The position numbers and the translations under genes are program-made. From Polaromonas sp047303325 (GTDB lineage: Bacteria > Pseudomonadota > Gammaproteobacteria > Burkholderiales > Burkholderiaceae_C), in contig NZ_JBKBEX010000001.1 of NCBI RefSeq assembly GCF_047303325.1, positions 315,233-379,232 of the forward strand: a stretch of 64,000 bases of DNA, given 5' to 3'. Shown one piece after another: positions 43,202-52,855 of this stretch. Numbering within the stretch: position 1 is the first letter of the stretch; each line of letters starts with the position of its first letter. The notes under the pieces were generated by a model. It ran no database searches, was not told the origin of the DNA, and saw only the letters and a list, made by a program, of their open reading frames with translations.

Positions 43202-44931
43202 AACGACTCCTCCACGGCCTGGGTGGTGATTTGCGGCTTGACGCTCATGTCGGGCTGCACGCCCATCATGCGCAAGGTCTGCTGCACGACCTCGCTGAAA
43301 ACGGGCGCGGCGGCCACGCCGCCGAAGTAGTTGCCGTCGCTGGGCTCGTCGATCATCACGCCGACGATGATGCGCGGGGCCTCTATGGGCGCCATGCCGG
43401 TGAACCAGGCGCGGTATTTGTTGGTGGCATAACCTTTGCCGACCTGCTTGTGCGCCGTTCCCGACTTGCCGCCCACCGAATAGCCCACGGTTTGCGCCAG
43501 CGGACCGGTGCCGCCGGGGGCTGCGGCCATCTGCAGCATGCGGCGAACGGCGTGCGCGTTCGCCGCGGAAAAAACCTGCACGCCCACCGCGGGCTCGCTG
43601 CTCTTGAGCATGGTGACGGGAATGATCTGGCCGTCGTGCGCGAACGCGGTGTAGGAGTGCGCCATCTGGAACAGCGAGGCCGACAGACCGTAGCCGTAGG
43701 CCATGGTCGCCTGCTCGACAGGACGCCAGGTCTTCCAGGGTCGCACACGCCCCGTGACCGCGCCGGGAAACTGGATCTGCGGTTTTTGCCCATAGCCCAG
43801 CGCCATATAGGTTTCCCACATTTCCTGCGGGCTCATCTTCTGGGCAATCTTCAGTGCCCCGACGTTGCTGGATTTCTGGATGACGCCTTCCACCGTCAGC
43901 GTGCCGTAGTTGTGGGTGTCGCTGATGGTGAAGCCACCCAGGTTGTAGCGGCCGGGACCGGTTTCGATGATGGTTTGCGGCTTGATGCGACCGGCCTCCA
44001 GCGCCATGGCCACCGTGATCGGCTTCATCGTGGAGCCGGGTTCGAAGGTGTCGGTGAGGGCCCGGTTGCGCAGTTGCTCGCCGGTCAGGTTTTTCCGTTT
44101 GTCGGGCACGTAGCTCGGATAGTTCACCAGCGCCAGCACTTCGCCGGTGGTGGAGTCCAGCACAACGACGCTGCCGGCCTTGGCCTTGCGCGCGATGACC
44201 GCGTCGCGCAGCTTCTGGTAGGCAAAGAACTGCACCTTGCTGTCTATGCTCAGCTGGATGTCCTTGCCTTCAACGGGCGGCATCTGCTCGCCGACGTCCT
44301 CGACGACACGGCCCAGGCGGTCCTTGATCACGCGGCGCGAACCGGCCTTGCCCGCCAGGTCCTTGTTGAAGGCCAACTCGATGCCTTCCTGGCCGCGGTC
44401 CTCGACGTTGGTGAAGCCCACCACGTGGGCCGTGGTTTCACCTTCGGGATACTGGCGCTTGTATTCCTTGCGCTGGTAAATGCCCTTGATGCCGATCGCA
44501 TGGATTTTTTGCGCCACCGGTTCGTCGACCTGGCGCTTGAGCCAGACAAAGGTCTTGTCCTCATCGCCCAGCTTCTTGTTGAGGTCGGCCAGCGGCATTT
44601 CCAGCAGCGTGGCGAGCTCAGCAAGCTGCGCCTTGCTGGCCTGGATATCTTCGGGTATGGCCCAGATGCTGGAGGCCGGCACGCTGGACGCGAGGATCAG
44701 GCCGTTGCGGTCCAGGATGCGTCCGCGGTTGGCGGGCAGCTCCAGCGTGCGGGCAAAGCGCACCTCGCCCTGCTTCTGGAAGAACTCATTGCCGAAAATC
44801 TGGATGTAGGCCGCCCGGCCAGCCAGCCCGGCAAAGGCCAGCGCGATGCCGGCCACGATGAACTTGCTGCGCCAGACCGGTGTCTTGCTGGCCAGCAGGG
44901 GGCTGGATGAATAAAGCACGCTGCGGCTCAT
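43198..44931 (-). CDS. ftsI: FtsI (PBP3), septal peptidoglycan transpeptidase
   Basis: 577 residues. Short cytoplasmic start, one membrane helix (FIVAGIALAFAGLAGRAAYIQIF), a pedestal domain and the transpeptidase domain with EPGSTMKPITVAMAL (catalytic Ser-x-x-Lys), SSNVGALKIA (SxN) and GGKSGTAHKQV (KSG). Its ATG 44931 overlaps the ftsL stop (ATGA). Confidence 0.98.
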   Translation of the reverse strand: MSRSVLYSSSPLLASKTPVWRSKFIVAGIALAFAGLAGRAAYIQIFGNEFFQKQGEVRFARTLELPANRGRILDRNGLILASSVPASSIWAIPEDIQASKAQLAELATLLEMPLADLNKKLGDEDKTFVWLKRQVDEPVAQKIHAIGIKGIYQRKEYKRQYPEGETTAHVVGFTNVEDRGQEGIELAFNKDLAGKAGSRRVIKDRLGRVVEDVGEQMPPVEGKDIQLSIDSKVQFFAYQKLRDAVIARKAKAGSVVVLDSTTGEVLALVNYPSYVPDKRKNLTGEQLRNRALTDTFEPGSTMKPITVAMALEAGRIKPQTIIETGPGRYNLGGFTISDTHNYGTLTVEGVIQKSSNVGALKIAQKMSPQEMWETYMALGYGQKPQIQFPGAVTGRVRPWKTWRPVEQATMAYGYGLSASLFQMAHSYTAFAHDGQIIPVTMLKSSEPAVGVQVFSAANAHAVRRMLQMAAAPGGTGPLAQTVGYSVGGKSGTAHKQVGKGYATNKYRAWFTGMAPIEAPRIIVGVMIDEPSDGNYFGGVAAAPVFSEVVQQTLRMMGVQPDMSVKPQITTQAVEESF

Positions 44932-45236
44932 GGCTTGGCGCCTTCCGGTGCCGAGGCCGCAGTGGCCGGGGCGTCCTTGTAGGTCACGTACTGGGTGATG
45001 GCCGGCGTCACCGTGCGCATCTGCAGGCGCTCCTTGGCCAGCTTCTCCACCTTCAGGGGCGTGGCCTGGGCGCGCTTTTCCACCTGCAGGCGCTCGTTAT
45101 CCATTTCGATTTTCCGCGCCTCAGCCGTTGCTTTCTCAAGCTCGACATACAGGCGGCGCGACTCGTACTGGGTGCGCACGAGGTAAAGCGCGCTGGCCAG
45201 CACGGCCAATAGCAGCACGAGGTTTAGCCTGGCCAT
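44928..45236 (-). CDS. ftsL: Cell division protein FtsL
   Basis: 102 residues. N-terminal membrane helix (LNLVLLLAVLASALYLVRTQ) and a coiled-coil periplasmic segment (RRLYVELEKATAEARKIEMDNERLQVEKRAQA). Forms a complex with FtsB and FtsQ. Position between rsmH and ftsI is diagnostic, since the sequence itself is poorly conserved in the family. Confidence 0.93.
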   Translation of the reverse strand: MARLNLVLLLAVLASALYLVRTQYESRRLYVELEKATAEARKIEMDNERLQVEKRAQATPLKVEKLAKERLQMRTVTPAITQYVTYKDAPATAASAPEGAKP

Positions 45237-45252
45237 GACTGTGCTCCGGCTT

Positions 45253-46170
45253 TCATGCGGCCACCTCGGTGCGTTCGGCGACGCGCATCACGGCGCTGCG
45301 TGAGCGCGGGTTGCCTTCCACCTCTTCATCGCTGGGCTTGGTGCGGCCAAGCGCCTTGAGCTGCATGGCCTTGGGTTCGGCGAAAGGCGCGCGGCGGTCG
45401 AACACCTCGCGCGAATGCGTGGCGATGAACTGTTTGACGATGCGGTCTTCGAGCGAATGAAAACTGATCACCACCAGACGGCCTCCCGGTCGGAGAACTT
45501 TCAGCGACGCGGCTAGCGCCTGTTGCAGCTCTTCAAGCTCGGCGTTGATGAAAATCCGAAGAGCCTGAAATGTGCGCGTTGCAGGGTCCTTGCCCGGCTC
45601 GCGGGTTTTGACCGCGCCAGCCACGACTTCGGCCAGCTCAGCGGTGGTTCGAAGAGGGCCCCGTTCCTGTCGGCGACGATCAATCGCCTTTGCAATCTGT
45701 TGAGCAAACCGTTCTTCGCCATATTCACGAATCACCTCCGCCATGGTTTCTATGGATGCATCCACCAGCCACTCGGCCACGCTCTGGCCACGCGTGGTGT
45801 CCATGCGCATGTCGAGCGGTCCCTCTTGCCGAAAAGAAAAGCCGCGCACCGGGTTGTCGATCTGCGGCGAGCTCACGCCCAAGTCCATCAGCACACCGGC
45901 CGCGCTGGCAGCGGGCAGTTGGCCCAGTTGCATAAAACCCTCGTGGCGGATGGAAAAGCGCGGGTCGGTGATGGTCTGCGCCTCGGCGATGGCGTCGAGG
46001 TCCTTGTCGAAGGCGGTGAGCCGCCCTTGGGGCGAGAGTTTTGACAGCAACAGCCGTGAGTGGCCGCCGCGCCCGAAGGTCGCGTCGACGTAATGGCCGT
46101 CCGGGTTGACAAGAAGCGCCGCTATGGCTTCGTTCAACAGGACGGTACGGTGTATCCATGTGCCGTTCAC
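45253..46170 (-). CDS. rsmH: 16S rRNA m4C1402 methyltransferase
   Basis: 305 residues. Seen: HRTVLLNEAIAALLVNPDGHYVDATFGRGGHSRLLLSKLSP (SAM site), GVLMDLGVSSPQIDNPVRGFSFRQEGPLDMRMD, RTFQALRIFINAELEEL, and VVISFHSLEDRIVKQFI. Starts 9 bp after mraZ. Formerly mraW. Confidence 0.98.
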   Translation of the reverse strand: MNGTWIHRTVLLNEAIAALLVNPDGHYVDATFGRGGHSRLLLSKLSPQGRLTAFDKDLDAIAEAQTITDPRFSIRHEGFMQLGQLPAASAAGVLMDLGVSSPQIDNPVRGFSFRQEGPLDMRMDTTRGQSVAEWLVDASIETMAEVIREYGEERFAQQIAKAIDRRRQERGPLRTTAELAEVVAGAVKTREPGKDPATRTFQALRIFINAELEELQQALAASLKVLRPGGRLVVISFHSLEDRIVKQFIATHSREVFDRRAPFAEPKAMQLKALGRTKPSDEEVEGNPRSRSAVMRVAERTEVAA

Positions 46171-46179
46171 CGTCTTCTT

Positions 46180-46608
46180 TCAGAACGAAAAGTCTCTGAA
46201 GACATCGGGCATCTCGCCCTTCATCTGCTCGGCTTCCTGGGCCGCGTAGGTGGCGGCATCCCAGAGCTCGAAATAGCTGCCCATGCCCAGCAGCACCGTG
46301 TCCTTGCTGATGCCCGCTGCCGCGCGCAGTTCGGGCGACACCAGCACGCGGCCGGTGGCGTCCATGTCCACGTCCATGGCGTTGCCGAGAAAGATGCGCT
46401 TCCACCACTGTGCCTGCATCGGCAGCGAGGCGATGCGCTCGCGAAATTTTTCCCACTCGTTGCGAGGGAAAATCATGAGGCAGCCGTGCGGATGCTTGGT
46501 AATGGTGAGCTGGCCGGAAGCGGTGGCGCTCAGCACGTCACGATGCCGGGTCGGCACGGAGAGCCGACCCTTGGTATCGAGAGCTAACGATGAGGCGCCT
46601 TGAAACAC
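46180..46608 (-). CDS. mraZ: Transcriptional regulator MraZ
   Basis: 142 residues, first gene of the dcw cluster. Two SpoVT/AbrB-like halves: FQGASSLALDTKGRLSVPTRHRD and MDVDMDATGRVLVSPELRAAAGI. In E. coli MraZ represses this cluster by binding repeats upstream of itself. The start is a GTG at 46608 giving the family N-terminus MFQGASS; an in-frame upstream start would add 11 residues not found in the family. Confidence 0.95.
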   Translation of the reverse strand: MFQGASSLALDTKGRLSVPTRHRDVLSATASGQLTITKHPHGCLMIFPRNEWEKFRERIASLPMQAQWWKRIFLGNAMDVDMDATGRVLVSPELRAAAGISKDTVLLGMGSYFELWDAATYAAQEAEQMKGEMPDVFRDFSF

Positions 46609-47035
46609 TGTTAAAAACCTTTGGAAAACACTTTTCACCACTAAATTGCACTTCTTCCCACTTTAGCAGGAAACCATTTGCAAACAAGGGATTTGAAACA
46701 AATTTTTTCAATGAAATCAAGGACTTAGAAGCTTCTCTGGATGAGAAGCGAAAATCAAAAATCGTTCTAAATTAAGTACTTAGCTGATGCAATGAAAGTA
46801 TTGCTTTAAGGCAAGAGTCTCCAGGCGGAAGCAATCGTGCACAAACCTGGACTATTTCCCTTTTCGCGGCCGTATCAGGCATGACGACCATAAGCAAGCG
46901 CGAACAAACACGGCGCAAGGCGGTCATGAAGGGGTAAGGGGGGCCCGGGCAACGGCACGCCCCCTGTCGGTGGCTGAGGCTGTCAAAGCCGGTTGAACAG
47001 CCCCTGCGCAGAGGCCTCGGACAGGGTGAACTGCG
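46609..47035. other. AT-rich promoter region of the dcw cluster
   Basis: 427 bases with no gene. The stretch 46615-46800 is visibly AT-rich in a ~64% GC window. Two minus-strand promoter candidates: TTGTTT (46682-46687), 16 bases, TAAAGT (46660-46665); and TTGCAT (46787-46792), 17 bases, TAGAAC (46764-46769). The nearer one would start about 45 bases before mraZ, right at the MraZ boxes. A small hairpin GCTTCTC/GAGAAGC lies near 46730-46750. From 46850 to 47035, beyond the STAS gene's 3' end, I see nothing distinctive. Confidence 0.5.
46626..46660 (-). promoter_or_regulatory. Candidate MraZ operator: four 10-bp-phased boxes
   Basis: On the minus strand, TGGGA (46656-46660), TGCAA (46646-46650), TGGTG (46636-46640) and TGTTT (46626-46630) recur every 10 bp, 18-48 bases upstream of the mraZ start. 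The known E. coli MraZ site is three TGGGN repeats at 10-bp spacing. Only the first box is a perfect match, so the phase rather than the sequence carries the argument. Confidence 0.45.
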
Positions 47036-48889
47036 TCAGTCGACGCGGACCATAACCCTGGCGTGCTCGGTGATGCCGATCACATTGAAGAAAGCGGCTA
47101 CGAGACGGTTGACGTCGGAAAACTGCACGGCGCGGTTCTCGGCTTCGCGGGCCGACACCCAGTTCAGCAGCGTCCCCGCCGCGGAAAAATCCACCCGGAT
47201 CAGCTTGGAACAGGAGATCAGCATCATGTCCGCGCCCATCAGCTTGGCCTCGAGCTTGTCGAGCACCGCGATCGCGTCGCCCTGCACCTGGCCGGACAGC
47301 TCCACCGACAGCAGGTTGCTCATCTGCGAACTCGGCGCATCCATCTGGGTGTCGCCTTCGATAGCGCTGAGGCTGGAAGACACCGAGTCGCGATAGACGT
47401 CACCGATGATGGCCTGGCCGCTCAAAACGCCGCCCTGGGCGTCTATGGGCTTGTATTCGCAGCGCGCGCTGTCCCAGGCCGGCGGGGAGACTTCATAGGT
47501 GACGCAGAAGTCGAGCGCCGCGAGTTCGAAGTCGTCGGGCCGGTGCGTGACACGCAGTGCCTCCATGCGCAAAAGCCACCAGGTCTGGACCGTGTCGCGG
47601 CTGCCCGAGGGTGTGGCGTCCTGCAGCACCTTCTGCAGTTGCGCATCGCCCATGAAGCGCAACTGGACGGGCTGGGCCGCCCAGCTGCTGAAAACCTTGT
47701 ACAGCGGCTCCACTGCGGCGGCCTCGATGGTCTTGAGGTTTTTCCAGTCCAGTCGCCATGGCATGGGCGCCTTGGCCATGGCGGCCTTGAGCGTGGCCAC
47801 CGTCTGTATGCCCAATGTGGAAGGGCATACCCAATCGGCGGCAGGTCCATTGCTGGCCTTGCCGCCTGCCGGTTCGGTGAGTTTTTTCACCATGTCGGGC
47901 ATGGAAAACCACTGCGGTGCCGACCGGTCAAAACGCTCGACAAACTGGATGGCGGCCGTTTCGAATTTGTCTTGCTGGGCCGTGGCGCGGTACAGGTCGA
48001 ACAGCGTCAGCCAGGTATCGGCATGGCCGGCGCGCGAACCGTTAGGGGCCAGGATTTCGAGCAGGCCGGCTTCGGCCCCGGCGTCGTCACCGTTGGCAAA
48101 GCGGATGGCCGCCTCTTCGAGCTCGGCGTCATGCTCGACCCCTTCATCCACATCGACGGCGCTGAATTTGGAATGCGAAAAACCGGAGCTGCCGTCGTCG
48201 GTGCGAGCGCTGATACCCGCCAATCCACCCGGCAAGCCAACAGGAGCGGGGGCTGGAGCAGGGGCGGGCGGCCTGGCCGGCGGCGCGCCGCCGGCACGCG
48301 CTTCCGCGAGGGCGATGGACAAGGAATCGGGCGCGGTGGGCGAAGCGTCCAGCGGCGCGGCTTCCGTCGGTTCGGGTTTTTTATAGCTCGGAGTTTGCAG
48401 GCCCGCCGGGGCCGTGGCGCGATAGGCGGTCGGCAAGGCGTTGTCCAGCAGCGGCGCCTGCACCGAGGGGTTCCTGGCGCCCGTGGGCGAGGCATGCGGA
48501 GGGGTGCTGTCGGGAATCGCGCCATTCTTGGTTTTCCACCACTGCATGGACATCTGCGCTTCGATCTCGTCGATCTTCTTGAGCGTGGTGGCCCTGTCGT
48601 CCGGCTTGGACGGCATGCTGCTCTGGAAGAAAGAAGGCCGCCCGGTCGGATCCTGGCCCACGCCCACCATGGCCTCGCGCTTGCGCATCTTGCGCAGCAT
48701 GTCGAATTCGCGTTTGCGCACGAAGTCGTTCTGCCGCTTGCGCTCTATCATTTCCTTGAGCAACTGCTTGCTCATGGCTTCGTCCCGGTCCGTTGCCGCC
48801 GCGTCCAGGTCGGCCCAGTTCGTGGCCGGATTCCGGACGAACTTCACCATCTTGGACAACAGGCCTGAAGCGGTATCTTCTTTGGACAT
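47036..48889 (-). CDS. Large STAS-domain protein of unknown role
   Basis: 617 residues, no membrane helix. Residues 1-110 are basic and helical (LLKEMIERKRQNDFVRKREFDMLRKMRKREAM). Residues ~120-230 are a Pro/Ala-rich linker (PPARPPAPAPAPAPVG). A middle region, EEAAIRFANGDDAGAEAGLLEIL...WLTLFDLYRATAQQDKFETAAIQFVERF, looks TPR-like. The C-terminal ~90 residues (VQGDAIAVLDKLEAKLMGADMMLISCSKLIRVDFSAAGTLLNWVSA) form a STAS domain as in anti-anti-sigma factors and MlaB. Lies 39 bp after dksA on the same strand. Function unknown. Confidence 0.8.
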   Translation of the reverse strand: MSKEDTASGLLSKMVKFVRNPATNWADLDAAATDRDEAMSKQLLKEMIERKRQNDFVRKREFDMLRKMRKREAMVGVGQDPTGRPSFFQSSMPSKPDDRATTLKKIDEIEAQMSMQWWKTKNGAIPDSTPPHASPTGARNPSVQAPLLDNALPTAYRATAPAGLQTPSYKKPEPTEAAPLDASPTAPDSLSIALAEARAGGAPPARPPAPAPAPAPVGLPGGLAGISARTDDGSSGFSHSKFSAVDVDEGVEHDAELEEAAIRFANGDDAGAEAGLLEILAPNGSRAGHADTWLTLFDLYRATAQQDKFETAAIQFVERFDRSAPQWFSMPDMVKKLTEPAGGKASNGPAADWVCPSTLGIQTVATLKAAMAKAPMPWRLDWKNLKTIEAAAVEPLYKVFSSWAAQPVQLRFMGDAQLQKVLQDATPSGSRDTVQTWWLLRMEALRVTHRPDDFELAALDFCVTYEVSPPAWDSARCEYKPIDAQGGVLSGQAIIGDVYRDSVSSSLSAIEGDTQMDAPSSQMSNLLSVELSGQVQGDAIAVLDKLEAKLMGADMMLISCSKLIRVDFSAAGTLLNWVSAREAENRAVQFSDVNRLVAAFFNVIGITEHARVMVRVD

Positions 48890-48928
48890 GGTCGGAGGAC
48901 TAAAAATACTTCTTTCGGTAGCCTGGCG

Positions 48929-49963
48929 TCAATCGCCAAACATCTTTTGCTTGAGTTCCCGGCGCTGCTGGGCTTCCAGGGACAGATTCGCCGTGGGGCG
49001 GGCGATCAGCCGGCCCACACCGATGGGCTCGCCGGTCTCGTCGCAATAGCCGTAGTCGCCGGAATCGATGCGGGCAATCGATTGCTCGATTTTCTTGAGC
49101 AGCTTGCGCTCGCGGTCGCGGGTGCGCAGTTCAAGGGCGTGCTCTTCCTCGATGGTGGCGCGGTCTGCCGGATCGGGCACCACGACGGTGTCTTCACGCA
49201 GGTGTTCGGTGGTTTCGCCGGCGCTGTTGTGGATGTCCTGCTTGAGCACCGACAGCTTGTGGCGGAAGAAGGCCAGCTGCTTTTCGTTCATGTACTCGGA
49301 GTCGGGCATGGCCTTGACTTCGTCGTCCGTCAGCTGCTCGGCGGATTTGGTCTTCCAGTTGTTGGCAAGCTTGGGGTCTTTTTTGGCCGCCGCCTGGGGT
49401 GGCGGCGCGATCACGCGTTCGGTCATTGTGGAGTAACTGGCTTTGGCTGCGTCGGGCGCATGGGTTGGCACCATGGGTGCGGGAGGGGGTGATTGGGTGG
49501 CAACCCGGGCCGAGCTGCGCCGCCCGGGTTTCAGGGGAGGCGGAGCCATGAGCCCGGACATCACCACGGGAGCGGGAACCGGTGCCGGCGCGACGGCCGC
49601 CACGGCTGGCTTGGCCGCGGGTTTTGCGTCGGCTTTCAGCACAGGGGGTTTGGCAGCCGGTTTTGCGGCGGGTTTCGGTATGGTTTTGGGCACTGGCTTT
49701 GCGGGTTTGGCGACGGCCTTGGCCTTGGAAGGCACAGGCTTGGCAGCGGTTTTCTTGACGGCTGCGGCAGGTTTTTTCTGGGGTGCAGTCTTGGGTGCCG
49801 GCTTGACGGCTTTTTTCGCGGCGGGTTTGGGCGCCGGCTTGGCAATTTTTTTCACGGCCTTGGCGGCTGCTTTGGGCGCTGGCTTGGCTTTCACGGCTGT
49901 CTTGGCGGCCGGTTTGGCTGCAGCCTTGGCGGGTGTCTTGGTCTTCTTCGCTGGGGCTTTCAC
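48929..49963 (-). CDS. dksA: DksA-family RNA polymerase-binding protein with histone H1-like N-terminal tail
   Basis: 344 residues, about twice the usual DksA. Residues 1-~200 are Lys/Ala/Pro-rich and resemble the H1-like protein at 3874-4347. The core begins near SAEQLTDDEVKAMPDSEYMNEKQLAFFRHKL. The coiled-coil tip PDPADRATIEEE keeps the D-x-x-D-x-A residues that reach the polymerase active site. At the zinc finger the four ligand positions read Cys307, Thr310, Ser328, Ala331 instead of four Cys, the zinc-independent variant known in other proteobacteria. The start is GTG 49963 with GAGGAG upstream. Confidence 0.9.
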   Translation of the reverse strand: MKAPAKKTKTPAKAAAKPAAKTAVKAKPAPKAAAKAVKKIAKPAPKPAAKKAVKPAPKTAPQKKPAAAVKKTAAKPVPSKAKAVAKPAKPVPKTIPKPAAKPAAKPPVLKADAKPAAKPAVAAVAPAPVPAPVVMSGLMAPPPLKPGRRSSARVATQSPPPAPMVPTHAPDAAKASYSTMTERVIAPPPQAAAKKDPKLANNWKTKSAEQLTDDEVKAMPDSEYMNEKQLAFFRHKLSVLKQDIHNSAGETTEHLREDTVVVPDPADRATIEEEHALELRTRDRERKLLKKIEQSIARIDSGDYGYCDETGEPIGVGRLIARPTANLSLEAQQRRELKQKMFGD

Positions 49964-50317
49964 AATGTGTCTCCTCTGGAAAGCAGCCTTGGAACGGCCC
50001 TGAGGCCTCTAGGGCGGCTTCCTGGCCAGACTGCCGCTGTGCGGCAGTCCAACCCTAGCTGTAGCCAGATTTCCTGGTATGTCTGCCTTATCCGTTGTTT
50101 GCCAGTCCCGAAAACCGCTAAAACGCGGCCCTCAACCCGCTTTTTAACCGGTTTTGCACCTGACTGGCCTCCCGATTCGATTTTTCGGGTATTTTGGTCG
50201 GCGCGCGATTGTAGCGGCTCGCCAGCGCCCTGTGACACCCAAAAAACAAATCGTTGGAGAATCGAGACAAACATGAAGCCCTCCGCCTTTTATTAGGCTA
50301 CAGGCGGACAGCCTACC
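49964..50317. other. dksA upstream region with a nested hairpin
   Basis: 354 bases without a gene. A perfect 9-bp hairpin GACTGCCGC/GCGGCAGTC with a 3-base loop (50029-50049) sits inside an outer CTAGGG/CCCTAG stem (50009-50014 with 50053-50058). TACAAT on the minus strand (50208-50213) is a possible -10 that would give a ~240-base leader containing the hairpin. Near 50294-50313 a 6-bp stem TAGGCT/AGCCTA lies just after the COG0523 gene and could be a weak terminator. Confidence 0.5.
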
Positions 50318-51379
50318 TCAAACCAGGCACTGCTCCAGGCCCTGCACAAAAATATCTTTGGGCAGGTCGATGCCGATGAACACCATCTTGCTGTTTTTCT
50401 TCTCGCCGTCGGCCCAGGCGGGGCCCAGGTCGCTGCCCATGAGCTGGTGCACGCCCTGGAAAATCACCTTGCGGTCGGTGCCTTCCATGTTCAGCACGCC
50501 CTTGTAGCGCAGCATGCGCGGGCCGTAGATATTGACCACCGCGCCCAGGAAGTCCTCGAGCTTGGCCGGGCTGAAGGCCTTGTCGGAGCGAAAGACAAAA
50601 CTCTTGACGTCGTCGTCATGGTGGTGATGGTGGCCGTGGCCCTCATGCCCGTCATGGGCATGGGAGGGGTGGTCACAATGCTCGCCGTGTTCATGATCGT
50701 GATCGTGGCCGGCGTGCTCGTCCTCCTTGAGGAAATCGGGGTCTATGTCCAGCTTGGCGTTGAGGTTGAAGCCGCGCAGGTCGAACACGTCCTTGATCGC
50801 CACTTCGCCGAAATGCACGGCGGTCTGCGGGGCGCGCGGGTTCATGTGCTTGAGCCGGTGCATCAACGCGTCGACTTCCTCCTTGGCGACCAAGTCCGAT
50901 TTGCTGATGAATATCTGGTCGGCGAAACCGACCTGGCGGCGTGCCTCCTGGCGGTCGTTGAGCTGGCCGGCGGCGTGCTTGGCGTCCACCAGGGTCAGGA
51001 TGGAATCCAGCAGGTATTGCTCGGCGACTTCCTCATCCATGAAAAAGGTCTGCGCCACCGGGCCGGGGTCGGCCAGGCCGGTGGTTTCTATCACCACGCG
51101 GTCGAAGTCGAGCAGCCCCTTGCGCTTCTTGGCGGCCAGCAGTTGCAGCGTCTCCCGCAGGTCTTCGCGGATCGAGCAGCAGATGCAGCCGTTGTTCATC
51201 TGGATGATGTTTTCCGTGGTGTCGTTGACCAGAATGTCGTTGTCGATGTTTTCCTCGCCGAATTCATTCTCGATGACGGCGATCTTCTGGCCGTGTGCCT
51301 CGGTCAGCACGCGCTTGAGCAGCGTGGTCTTGCCGGAGCCCAGAAAGCCGGTGAGGATGGTGACGGGGATCAAGCTCAT
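50318..51379 (-). CDS. COG0523 (CobW/ZNG1-like) GTPase with His-rich metal loop
   Basis: 353 residues. P-loop GFLGSGKTTLLKR (11-23), metal site GCICC (Cys65, 67, 68), SKSDLV (GTP base). Residues 221-257 are a linker with about 16 His, typical of metallochaperones that supply zinc. The C-terminal CobW_C domain follows. Family role: GTP-driven metal insertion; zinc is the usual metal in members beside dksA, but no Zur site is visible upstream. Same strand as dksA, 354 bp upstream of it. Confidence 0.9.
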   Translation of the reverse strand: MSLIPVTILTGFLGSGKTTLLKRVLTEAHGQKIAVIENEFGEENIDNDILVNDTTENIIQMNNGCICCSIREDLRETLQLLAAKKRKGLLDFDRVVIETTGLADPGPVAQTFFMDEEVAEQYLLDSILTLVDAKHAAGQLNDRQEARRQVGFADQIFISKSDLVAKEEVDALMHRLKHMNPRAPQTAVHFGEVAIKDVFDLRGFNLNAKLDIDPDFLKEDEHAGHDHDHEHGEHCDHPSHAHDGHEGHGHHHHHDDDVKSFVFRSDKAFSPAKLEDFLGAVVNIYGPRMLRYKGVLNMEGTDRKVIFQGVHQLMGSDLGPAWADGEKKNSKMVFIGIDLPKDIFVQGLEQCLV

Positions 51380-51542
51380 GGTGTCTACCTAAAAACGGAA
51401 GGTTGCGGGAACGCGGGCGGGCCGCGAAAACCCAAGCTGGGGAGTTTAGCGGTGGCTTCAAGCCCTTCACAGGAGCACGGCGAATACCACCTCGGCCAAC
51501 AGTTACTTTACAGACCGTGTCAAGCCCCTATGGCCCGCCGCC

Positions 51543-52733
<1,191 letters not shown>

Positions 52734-52739
52734 GGCGCT

Positions 52740-52745
52740 ATTGTC
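52740..52745 (-). promoter_or_regulatory. -10-like hexamer before rlmI
   Basis: GACAAT on the minus strand, exactly 6 bases before ATG 52733. Confidence 0.35.
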
Positions 52746-52855
52746 GCGGCAGGCTGCAAGAGCCCCGCCCGGCCCGCGCCGCAAAACGCTTGCCGAAACA
52801 GCTCCCTAAACACGGAGCTGCCATTTTCCTGAAAGTTTGCGACAATCATGAGTTA

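Noticed and set aside
51380..51542. Zur operator upstream of the COG0523 gene
   Set aside because: No AT-rich palindrome of the expected type is present; only a weak TAG-rich stretch lies before the start.
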